Positions 1 through 5,113 of a stretch of 5,135 bases of DNA are shown piece by piece. A model generated the notes under the pieces. The model did not search any database and was not told where the DNA came from. It saw only the letters and a list, made by a program, of their open reading frames with translations. The stretch comes from Thermoleophilia bacterium (GTDB lineage Bacteria > Actinomycetota > Thermoleophilia > Gaiellales > SKUG01). Position 1 is the stretch's first letter; every line of letters starts with the position of its first letter. Where the stretch lies: NCBI GenBank assembly GCA_025964455.1, contig JAOPYU010000234.1:1-5135 (forward strand). The letters run 5' to 3'. The position numbers and the translations under genes were made by a program.

Positions 1-789
1 GCAGTGACTCGCGCCCGTCGTGTTTGGGGCGGCGTTCGACACCGCGCCCATGTTGTGGAACATCTCGTGGAGCGCGACGTTCCACTCGAAGTAGGGGGCG
101 TACACCTGAGCGACGTAACCGCCGCGGAAGCTGCCAAGGTTCCCCATGCCAGCGGCCCCGCCCACTTGACCGTCGACGTAGATCACCGCATTGTCATTCG
201 GTCCCATCGCGATCGCAGAGCGGACCTTGAGGCTGATCGATGTGAACGTGATCGCCGAACGTGGCTCATCGAGCTGTACATGCTCGACTTGAACTTGGCC
301 GACCGGATCGCACGCGATCCGAAGTCGCTGCACGAGGCCCGGCTCTAGCTCGACGGTGCGATTGCGCACATGGGTCGCCGCCTGCAATGTGACATCACGC
401 AGCTGTCCTTGCACGGTCGCCATCCGATTCGGCATGTCGGACGGATTTGCGTAGATGACCCGATACCTGAACTGGCCCGCCTGCGAGCACTTCACGGAAT
501 CGGGATCGGCCACCGGCTCGATCGTCCCGCTCCCGTCCTCGGGTGCCGCATCCACCGTTTCGTGAATGAACACAGGCGCCTGCCCAGGCGATTCGACGCG
601 CAGGACATCGCCGACCTCGCAGCCTCGTCCGATGTCCTCGAGGACTTCGACCCTGTCGCACCGCTGTAATGCCTCGGGAAGTACCAGATCGTGGGGATGC
701 CCTTCGTGGGCGAATGCCGCACCCGACCACGGCCCGCACAGCACAGCGGCGCCACCCAGCACTGCAATCAGCCGCTTCCCGAACCCCAT
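1..789 (-). CDS. Secreted zinc metalloprotease-like protein, 3' end cut by window edge
   Basis: The frame is open from ATG 789-787 to base 1 (263 codons, no stop). Seen: a Sec-type signal peptide, with a basic start (MGFGKR), a hydrophobic stretch to about residue 25 and a likely cut after A-F-A27. Near the end of the visible part is HEMFHNMGAV (241-250), which fits HExxHxxG with zinc ligands His241 and His245 and catalytic Glu242. It is followed by an AAP...TTGASHC tail that resembles the HExxHxxGAVQ...APH...GHC region of actinobacterial secreted metalloproteases. Cys44, Cys57, Cys101 and Cys160 could form disulphides outside the cell. The missing C-terminus should carry the rest of the zinc site. 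A GGGGGG run (799-794) is a weak ribosome binding site. An in-frame GTG at 813-811 would add eight residues and is less likely. The gene starts 26 bp past the stop of the zinc/HTH gene and probably shares its mRNA. The substrate is unknown. The metalloprotease call is good; activity is inferred. Confidence 0.8.
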   Translation of the reverse strand, partial: MGFGKRLIAVLGGAAVLCGPWSGAAFAHEGHPHDLVLPEALQRCDRVEVLEDIGRGCEVGDVLRVESPGQAPVFIHETVDAAPEDGSGTIEPVADPDSVKCSQAGQFRYRVIYANPSDMPNRMATVQGQLRDVTLQAATHVRNRTVELEPGLVQRLRIACDPVGQVQVEHVQLDEPRSAITFTSISLKVRSAIAMGPNDNAVIYVDGQVGGAAGMGNLGSFRGGYVAQVYAPYFEWNVALHEMFHNMGAVSNAAPNTTGASHC

Positions 790-799
790 ACCGCCCCCC

Positions 800-817
800 G
801 ACGGTTGCCCCACCGTC
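800..817. repeat. Small hairpin between HTH gene and metalloprotease gene
   Basis: GACGGT (800-805) and ACCGTC (812-817) are a perfect 6-bp inverted repeat around a TGCCCC loop. It overlaps the stop codon of the upstream gene and abuts the G-run that would serve as ribosome binding site for the metalloprotease gene. No T-tract follows in the transcribed direction, so it does not look like an intrinsic terminator. It could tune translation of the last gene, or be chance at this GC content. Confidence 0.35.
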
Positions 818-1817
818 AGATATCGGCATGCTGGTCAAAATCCTGAGAAGAATGGCTCCGGGCGTCGCCGGAGAGCCTCGTTATCCCCCATTCCAGCTTG
901 GCCCAGGTCTCCGGCTTGATCGGCTGTTCCTCGTCGTAGCGAAGCATTCGTCCAATGACCGTGACGCAGACGCCGCTCGCGCGCGCGAGCGCTGACTGAC
1001 CATGCTGATCGACGGCGGTCTGGACCGCCGGTCGGTAGTCACCCCATCGCAGCATCCGAGCTCGTGACGCAGCCCAGGCGGCTTGCATGGTGCGCGCACG
1101 CTCGGCGGCCCGATCGGGATCGTGCGTGACGCAGTGTTGCTTGCCGGCGAGCGCCCATCGCTTGCAGGGTTCGCCGCTCTTGTTCGAGACGGCGCAGCGC
1201 ACGTCTCGCAGGTCGCCGTTTCGCTTGCGCTGCGTTCGTCTGTACGCGGCGTAGTCAGGGCCGTACCGTCTCGCTTGCGCGCGGCCGGCTCGTCCGTGCT
1301 TGGTCGAGACACGGCGGACCATCTCGATCCGGTCGCGCCTGGACCAACCGCGTGCCTCGAAGAGCGAGTACAACGAGCTCACTGCTGCGTTCTCCGTGGC
1401 GTAAGTGATGCGTCCCGACTGCTGCCACGCTCGAGCGATGCGTCGCAATGGCACGCCCCTCCAGTGCAGGTCGTGCGCGAGCTTCAGGTCGTCGGGACTG
1501 ATGTGATTGACGTGTGCGCCAAGTCGTTTGCCTCGACGTGGCCCCAACCCCGCCGTCGCCCCGTCGCTTTCGACGTCCCGCGTTGGCGCCACGGCATTGA
1601 GCGGCACGTCCATCGCGAGCGTGAGGCGGTCGGCCCAGTCGAGCGAGCAGGCAGGTCGTTGGTGGTTGCGTAGCTGCCAGATCCCGCGCGGGTTGATTCC
1701 AGCGTGCTCGGCGAGCATCGCGGCGGTCCGATCGGGATCGAAGGCAAGCCAGCGCTCGATCGTGCTGGCTAGTTCGACCGCATCGACGCCTTCAGCGTTC
1801 AGCGTGCGGGCGGTCAT
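816..1817 (-). CDS. DNA-binding protein with Cys3His zinc motif between two helix-turn-helix regions
   Basis: A 333-residue protein, probably a sequence-specific DNA-binding regulator of phage or mobile-element type; no named family recognised. Seen: (1) an N-terminal XRE/Cro-like helix-turn-helix at about 20-73, core AAMLAEHAGINPRGIWQLRN; (2) a middle region at about 107-175 with a second helical pair (GVPLRRIARAWQ) and a basic stretch (161-200); (3) C208-x9-C218-x10-C229-x2-H232 followed by DPDR, like the short C...C...CxxH(D/G)P zinc knuckles common in actinobacterial phage proteins; (4) a C-terminal XRE-like helix-turn-helix at about 261-315 (HGQSALARASGVCVTVIGRML) followed by PIKPETWAKLE. 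The start at 1817 was chosen because its ATG overlaps the sigma-factor stop as ATGA, mirroring the ssb-sigma junction. A start at 1844 would add nine residues and a 31-bp overlap. Co-translation with the sigma factor suggests it controls or partners the same transcription programme. The function is inference. Confidence 0.75.
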   Translation of the reverse strand: MTARTLNAEGVDAVELASTIERWLAFDPDRTAAMLAEHAGINPRGIWQLRNHQRPACSLDWADRLTLAMDVPLNAVAPTRDVESDGATAGLGPRRGKRLGAHVNHISPDDLKLAHDLHWRGVPLRRIARAWQQSGRITYATENAAVSSLYSLFEARGWSRRDRIEMVRRVSTKHGRAGRAQARRYGPDYAAYRRTQRKRNGDLRDVRCAVSNKSGEPCKRWALAGKQHCVTHDPDRAAERARTMQAAWAASRARMLRWGDYRPAVQTAVDQHGQSALARASGVCVTVIGRMLRYDEEQPIKPETWAKLEWGITRLSGDARSHSSQDFDQHADI

Positions 1818-2527
1818 GCGAGCACCGTCTCTCGCGCCTCGCACTCGGCGCCAGCTTGTAGCTCGCGAAGCGCATGGAAGGTCACTCGGCGAGCATCGAG
1901 TGGATCGATGCGCATGTGCTTGGCGATCGACTGGATCGTCTCCGGCGCACCGGTCTCGAGCCCGTACCGCAGTCGCACGGCGTGCCGCGCCGGAGGAGCG
2001 AGCGTTCGCAGGTGCTGCTCGATCTGCTCCTTGAGGTCCATCCGCTCTGCGACGTCGGCGGGGTCCTCGGCAGCGTCGTCGATGAGCATGTCGCCGCGAG
2101 TCGCGGTGCCGTCGGCCGTCAGTGGGACGTCGAGGCTGATCACGCGCTCGCCATCACGATCGACCCCGCTGGGCGCGTGCTCGGGTTCACGGCTGATCGC
2201 CTGACGCACCCACCAGGTGGCATAGGTCGAGAAGCGGAACCCGCGATCCGGGTCGAATTTCTCAGCCGCGCGAATCAGGCCCGTCGAGCCGGCCTGGATC
2301 CGATCCATCAGGTCGTGCTCGTCCCGCGGCTTGCTTCGCCTCGCCAACTCGATCGCGAGCCGCAAATTGCGCTCAACAAGCTCGTTGCGAGAACGAATGC
2401 ACCCGCGCCGCGCCTTACGCGCGAGTAGCTGTTCCTGCTCGGCAGTCAGCAGCGGACCTTGTCGGTCCAGAAACGAGAACAAGGGATTGCGCGACAGACG
2501 CACATCGGAAATGGATGCGGCGGTCAT
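1814..2527 (-). CDS. Miniature sigma-70 factor lacking region 3
   Basis: A 237-residue RNA polymerase sigma factor of the RpoD-like group. Seen: region 1.2 at about 13-42 (NPLFSFLDRQGPLLTAEQEQ); region 2 at 48-114, including NELVERNLRLAIELA, a core-binding segment (DLMDRIQAGSTGLIRAAEKF) and the -10 melting helix FRFSTYATWWVRQAIS. The aromatic WW (105-106) and the Gln two residues after it are kept. Then SLDVPLTADG and DMLIDD (131-151) match the 3.2 linker, and 165-225 matches region 4. Odd: region 3 (sigma3) is absent, with about 16 residues between regions 2.4 and 3.2. In region 4.2 the usual TRERIRQIE recognition helix reads DPLDARRVT, although helix spacing is kept. At 237 residues it is much shorter than housekeeping factors. 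A strong GGAGGT ribosome binding site lies 6 nt before the ATG. ATGA overlaps tie it to ssb upstream and the HTH gene downstream. It is clearly a sigma factor by sequence; altered promoter choice is inference. Confidence 0.88.
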   Translation of the reverse strand: MTAASISDVRLSRNPLFSFLDRQGPLLTAEQEQLLARKARRGCIRSRNELVERNLRLAIELARRSKPRDEHDLMDRIQAGSTGLIRAAEKFDPDRGFRFSTYATWWVRQAISREPEHAPSGVDRDGERVISLDVPLTADGTATRGDMLIDDAAEDPADVAERMDLKEQIEQHLRTLAPPARHAVRLRYGLETGAPETIQSIAKHMRIDPLDARRVTFHALRELQAGAECEARETVLA

Positions 2528-2859
2528 GCCCCCACCTCCACCGGCTCGGCAGCCTCGGCACCGCGCCCGAGCAACTCGACGCGATGGGCCACGATCTCAA
2601 TCCGCGATGCCCGCATGCCGTCCGGTGCGACCTCCATCCGGCAATGCATGCGCCCGTCGACAGCGATTCGCCGTCCGATTGCGAGGTACTCCTTGCAGAC
2701 TTCCGCTTGACGCTCCCACGCGGCCACGGTGAAGAAGTCAGCCTCATCGCCTCCTGGTCGCGATACCGCGACACGGAAGGAGCAGATCGCACGACCTTGG
2801 CTTGTATGACGTAGTTCGGGTTCGCTGGCGACATTGCCAACGATGGCGACGATGTTCAC
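2524..2859 (-). CDS. ssb: Single-stranded DNA-binding protein, short form without acidic tail
   Basis: A 111-residue SSB that coats single-stranded DNA in replication, repair or transfer. Seen: a single OB-fold with the family's usual landmarks, IVGNVASEPELR near the N-terminus, RAICSFRVAVSR (23-34), DFFTVAAWERQAEVCKEYLAIGRRIAVDGR (in two parts around 41-70) and the last strand RIEIVAHRVELLG (86-98). Odd: the chain ends at about residue 111 with AEAAEPVEVGA and has neither the glycine-rich linker nor the DDDIPF-type acidic tip that chromosomal SSBs use to recruit partners. Tail-less SSBs are frequent on phages, plasmids and as second copies. The GTG start at 2859-2857 is supported by AGGCAGGT (2874-2867), 7 nt upstream. 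It is the first gene of the minus-strand string, and its TGA overlaps the sigma-factor ATG. A 10-bp inverted repeat sits directly upstream of its ribosome binding site. Confidence 0.92.
   Translation of the reverse strand: MNIVAIVGNVASEPELRHTSQGRAICSFRVAVSRPGGDEADFFTVAAWERQAEVCKEYLAIGRRIAVDGRMHCRMEVAPDGMRASRIEIVAHRVELLGRGAEAAEPVEVGA
2534..2539 (-). promoter_or_regulatory. Strong ribosome binding site for the sigma factor gene
   Basis: On the minus strand the sequence GGAGGT is placed 6 nt before the ATG at 2527, inside the last codons of ssb. It is the best Shine-Dalgarno match in the window. It shows that the sigma gene can be initiated efficiently in addition to coupling through the ATGA overlap, and it fixes the start. 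Confidence 0.8.
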
Positions 2860-2875
2860 GAGTGGTACCTGCCTT

Positions 2876-2906
2876 CGGTTCGGTGGGTGCTGTGTGCACC
2901 GAACCG
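2876..2906. repeat. Perfect 10-bp inverted repeat upstream of ssb (operator or leader hairpin)
   Basis: CGGTTCGGTG (2876-2885) and CACCGAACCG (2897-2906) are exact reverse complements separated by 11 nt. The centre-to-centre distance is 21 bp, two helical turns, as expected for a dimeric regulator binding one face of DNA. It ends 1 nt upstream of the ssb ribosome binding site, so as RNA it would form a stable stem in the leader without hiding the Shine-Dalgarno. No T-run follows. Operator and leader hairpin are both possible. The HTH protein of the same operon is an obvious candidate binder (inference). Confidence 0.6.
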
Positions 2907-2956
2907 ACCGCCGCGCCCGTCGCGTGCGCGCAAGGCGAATTCCTGTGACCCGCAGG

Positions 2957-2984
2957 GCGCCGAAGGCGCATCCCGTCAGGGATG
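2957..2984. repeat. Two adjacent small hairpins
   Basis: GCGCC-gaa-GGCGC (2957-2969) and CATCCC-gtca-GGGATG (2969-2984) are two perfect short inverted repeats that share one base. Neither is followed by a T-tract on either strand, so a terminator call is not supported. They would lie in the 5' leader of the ssb operon if its promoter is the candidate at 3037-3066. Confidence 0.35.
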
Positions 2985-3036
2985 TTGCAGTTGCCTCGCG
3001 CGCACGTGGCGAAGGTGTGGCAGGTTCTAGGTGCGC

Positions 3037-3066
3037 ACAGTACGGACCGATCTGGCGAGTGGTAAA
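3037..3066 (-). promoter_or_regulatory. Weak candidate sigma-70-like promoter for the ssb operon
   Basis: On the minus strand TTTACC (3066-3061) and TACTGT (3042-3037) lie 18 bp apart and resemble -35 and -10 elements at 4/6 and 3/6 positions. This is the best pair I found upstream of ssb, but the match is poor and the predicted leader would be long (about 170 nt). If the operon is read by its own unusual sigma factor, the true promoter need not look like this. Confidence 0.2.
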
Positions 3067-3231
3067 GAGGAGTACGAGCGCCGTCCGCCGGCTCCTGGCG
3101 TAGCCACTCCAAGTGCCGACTTACGTTACACACTGCAGGTACGACGACGACATCGTGAGGGCGCCCATGAACCGGTGCGCTTTACATGCGCTGCGCCGAC
3201 TCGGAGCGCGCCCAGGCGGCCGTAGAGTTAG

Positions 3232-3253
3232 GGCGCCGAACCGCAGGCGCCGA
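3232..3253. repeat. GGCGCCGA direct repeat, 14-bp period
   Basis: GGCGCCGA occurs at 3232-3239 and again at 3246-3253, about 65-85 bp upstream of the PHP-ATPase start. AGGGCGCCGAA, which contains the same core, also occurs at 2954-2964. Short GC-rich repeats arise easily by chance. A regulator-binding role is possible but unproven. Confidence 0.25.
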
Positions 3254-3271
3254 CAGTTCGCTTGCCACCGC

Positions 3272-3315
3272 CGATTCCGGGAGAATCCCCCTCCAACGAG
3301 AAGGGTTCCGAATCG
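3272..3315 (+). promoter_or_regulatory. Stem-loop enclosing the PHP-ATPase ribosome binding site
   Basis: CGATTC (3272-3277) pairs exactly with GAATCG (3310-3315), which ends 1 nt before the ATG at 3317. With one bulged C the stem can extend by G3279-C3309 and G3280-C3308. The purine-rich GAGAAGGG (3298-3305), the likely Shine-Dalgarno, lies in the enclosed loop, and part of it could pair with the CCCC run at 3287-3290. This could limit translation of the gene. No ligand or regulator can be inferred. Confidence 0.3.
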
Positions 3316-3316
3316 C

Positions 3317-5113
3317 ATGCCAAATCCGATGGGCTCAGGCCTAGAGCGCGCTGCGCTCGACTTGCACCTACACACGCCTGCTTCCCACGATTGGAAGGGG
3401 GGTGTCATCACGGCGCAGCAGTTCGTCGAGACTGCCTTGGACCGGGGCCTCGATGGCATTGCGATCACCGATCACCAGACCCCCGGATGGGTGGATGCAG
3501 TCAAGCAAGCCGCGGTGGGAACTGGGCTCACCGTCTTTCCGGGAGTCGAGATTGACAACCTCGCGGGAAGCAAGGGCATCCACATCATTGCGTTGTTCGA
3601 CGTCGGTGCAACCGCCGACGAGATCGACACCATGCTGGCAGCCATCGGTGCCATCAAGTACGACGGGAACCACCAGAAAGTTCGGCAGCCGGCAACCGAA
3701 GGACCACTCAAGGTCTTGAACTGCATACAGGAAGCCGGGGGCATCGCTGTGCTCGCCCACTCCCAGAGCAGCAAGGGAGTGTTGGGCGACATGCAGGGGG
3801 CCTTGCGGCGGGAGATCGTGCGCCATCCTGCGGTGCTCGCTGTCGAGGCTAAAGCGGAAGACTTCTACGACGACGACAAGCGCAAGAATCACCGCCGCAC
3901 CTTCGATTTGCTCGACGGTACCGATGCGACCTACAACCGGAAATTGGCGGTGTACCAGTCGTCCGACAACCCGGCGCCTGCAGGCACCGGCCACTCACTG
4001 GATGGCATAGGAACACGGTTCTCGTATTTTCACGTCGAGAAGCCCATGACCCTCGAAAGTCTGCGCCAGTGCTTCGTGGACCGGGAAATGCGTATTGAGA
4101 TGCCTTTGCCTGGCGCCTCGGCTGTGACGGCAGATGCCGTGGCGTTCCCGCACATCAAGCACGTCAAGGTCAGCGGCGGCTTCCTCGGGGACTTGGAGCT
4201 CGCTTTGCACCACGGCCTCACCACCGTCTTGGGAGCGAAAGGTAGCGCGAAATCTCTGTTTGTTGAGCTGCTTCGGTTCGCCTTGAACCAAGAGCCGGAG
4301 CAAACGGATATTCGTCGTGACCACGACTCGAAGCTCGTGGAGCGCTTGGGGGTCTACGAGTCTGTGTCAGTGACGTTCGTCGATGCGTCCGGCCACGAAC
4401 ACATGGTTGAGCGAAAGCTGGACCCGGTGAGCGGTAACCCGTACACAAGTCAGGCTGCCGACCCGGCGGTGCATTTTCCGTGCCACTTCCTGAGCCAAGG
4501 CGAGGTGGTCCGCATCGCGGAGAGCCCCGACGAGCAGCTCACTTTCATCGACTCATTCTTTGACTTCCGCTCCCGACAAGCACGGATTGATGGCTTGCGC
4601 GATTCGTTGGGGCAGCTCGACGCCCAGGTCGCCGCGCATATCGCGGCTCGCAAGCAGCTCAAGGTACTTCAGGTCCAGGAGAAGTCCTTGGACGCTGAGA
4701 TTGGCGAGAAGGACAAACAACTCAAGAGCCCGATCTTCGAGCGATTTCGCTCCGCCCAGGCTAAGAACCAGGCGGTCCAGCAGGTCATCGACGCTGCTGA
4801 CAGGCACCGCTTGTATCTGCAGGACGTATGGGAAGCGACCAAGGCGATGAGCGTTCCAGTGTCGGCGCTCGCGGAAGACCCGGTCATCGCTCGTGTAACC
4901 CAGGTCCTGAGCAAGCAGCTGGTCAGCTCCGAGGGATTCGTGCGACAAGCGGTCGCTGCAGCTGAGCAAGCTGCCGCGGAAATCGAAGCGGAGCGTGACA
5001 AGTGGCGACCGCAGTTCGAGAAGGTGTCGCTTGAACATGCTGAGGAACTGAGGAAGGTCGGAGGAAGTTCCGCTGCACTAAGAAGTGATTTCAGAAAGAG
5101 CGGGTGCCGGTGA
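3317..5113 (+). CDS. PHP metalloenzyme domain fused to N-terminal half of an SMC/Rad50-like ATPase
   Basis: A 598-residue protein. Seen: a PHP domain at about 13-265 with metal-site motifs DLHLHT (H17, H19), TDH (52-53), PGVE78, AHSQ (H148) and SSDNP (D217), plus GHSLDGIGTRF; then an ATPase N-terminal lobe with Walker A GAKGSAKS (306-313) and an SMC-type Q-loop FLSQGEV (Q394); then a helical coiled-coil region from about 417 to 590. PHP domains hydrolyse phosphoesters or nucleic acid using metals. The layout matches TrlF-like AAA-like ATPases and Ppl-type defence proteins, which as I recall run to roughly 850-1000 residues. Odd: Ala311 replaces the second Walker A Gly, and the frame stops with no ABC signature or Walker B, so the ATPase half is incomplete. 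The ATG at 3317 was chosen because homology begins just after it and GAGAAGGG precedes it; a frame extension to 3113 is Arg/Pro-rich and unlike the family. Defence function is inference. Confidence 0.85.
   Translation: MPNPMGSGLERAALDLHLHTPASHDWKGGVITAQQFVETALDRGLDGIAITDHQTPGWVDAVKQAAVGTGLTVFPGVEIDNLAGSKGIHIIALFDVGATADEIDTMLAAIGAIKYDGNHQKVRQPATEGPLKVLNCIQEAGGIAVLAHSQSSKGVLGDMQGALRREIVRHPAVLAVEAKAEDFYDDDKRKNHRRTFDLLDGTDATYNRKLAVYQSSDNPAPAGTGHSLDGIGTRFSYFHVEKPMTLESLRQCFVDREMRIEMPLPGASAVTADAVAFPHIKHVKVSGGFLGDLELALHHGLTTVLGAKGSAKSLFVELLRFALNQEPEQTDIRRDHDSKLVERLGVYESVSVTFVDASGHEHMVERKLDPVSGNPYTSQAADPAVHFPCHFLSQGEVVRIAESPDEQLTFIDSFFDFRSRQARIDGLRDSLGQLDAQVAAHIAARKQLKVLQVQEKSLDAEIGEKDKQLKSPIFERFRSAQAKNQAVQQVIDAADRHRLYLQDVWEATKAMSVPVSALAEDPVIARVTQVLSKQLVSSEGFVRQAVAAAEQAAAEIEAERDKWRPQFEKVSLEHAEELRKVGGSSAALRSDFRKSGCR

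Larger units (their letters stand above)
2860..3316. other. Divergent intergenic region without a credible gene
   Basis: About 457 bp separates the minus-strand ssb operon from the plus-strand PHP-ATPase. Frames that are open here on either strand give Arg/Pro/Cys-rich translations with no recognisable domain and run into flanking genes out of frame. Visible non-coding structure: an inverted repeat at 2876-2906, hairpins at 2957-2969 and 2969-2984, a weak minus-strand promoter candidate at 3037-3066, GGCGCCGA direct repeats at 3232 and 3246, and a stem-loop at 3272-3315. Promoters for both arms must lie here or be absent. No clean plus-strand -35/-10 pair was found by eye. Confidence 0.7.

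Noticed and set aside
736..738. Cys18 of the metalloprotease precursor as a lipobox cysteine
   Set aside because: The residues before it (AVL-C) do not fit the L-[AS]-[GA]-C pattern, and a standard A-F-A cleavage site follows at residue 27.
395..838. Minus-strand open frame of 147 codons overlapping the metalloprotease gene
   Set aside because: The translation is Arg/Gly-rich and low in pattern. The neighbouring frame has a signal peptide and the HExxHxxG motif and is the real gene.
1083..1673. Plus-strand open frame of 196 codons opposite the HTH gene
   Set aside because: It is a GC-rich antisense shadow: its translation shows no domain, and the minus strand carries a clear gene with motifs.
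1818..1844. Upstream start for the zinc/HTH gene at 1844
   Set aside because: It would give a 31-bp overlap with the sigma gene, whereas the ATG at 1817 makes the same ATGA overlap seen at the ssb-sigma junction.
1507..2428. Two overlapping plus-strand open frames (175 and 184 codons) opposite the sigma and HTH genes
   Set aside because: They are complementary shadows of the sigma-factor and HTH frames without recognisable protein features.
2957..2984. Intrinsic terminator
   Set aside because: Neither hairpin is followed by a T-run on either strand.
2834..3103. Plus-strand 89-codon frame in the divergent spacer
   Set aside because: It is Arg-rich with no ribosome binding site or domain and starts inside ssb on the opposite strand.
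2744..3133. Minus-strand open frame of 129 codons running from the intergenic region into ssb
   Set aside because: It overlaps ssb out of frame, its composition is Arg/Thr/Cys-rich with no domain, and ssb has convincing homology and its own ribosome binding site.
3113..3316. N-terminal extension of the PHP-ATPase by 68 codons from ATG 3113
   Set aside because: The extension is Arg/Pro-rich with no domain, PHP homology begins only after residue 69, and a plausible ribosome binding site precedes the ATG at 3317.
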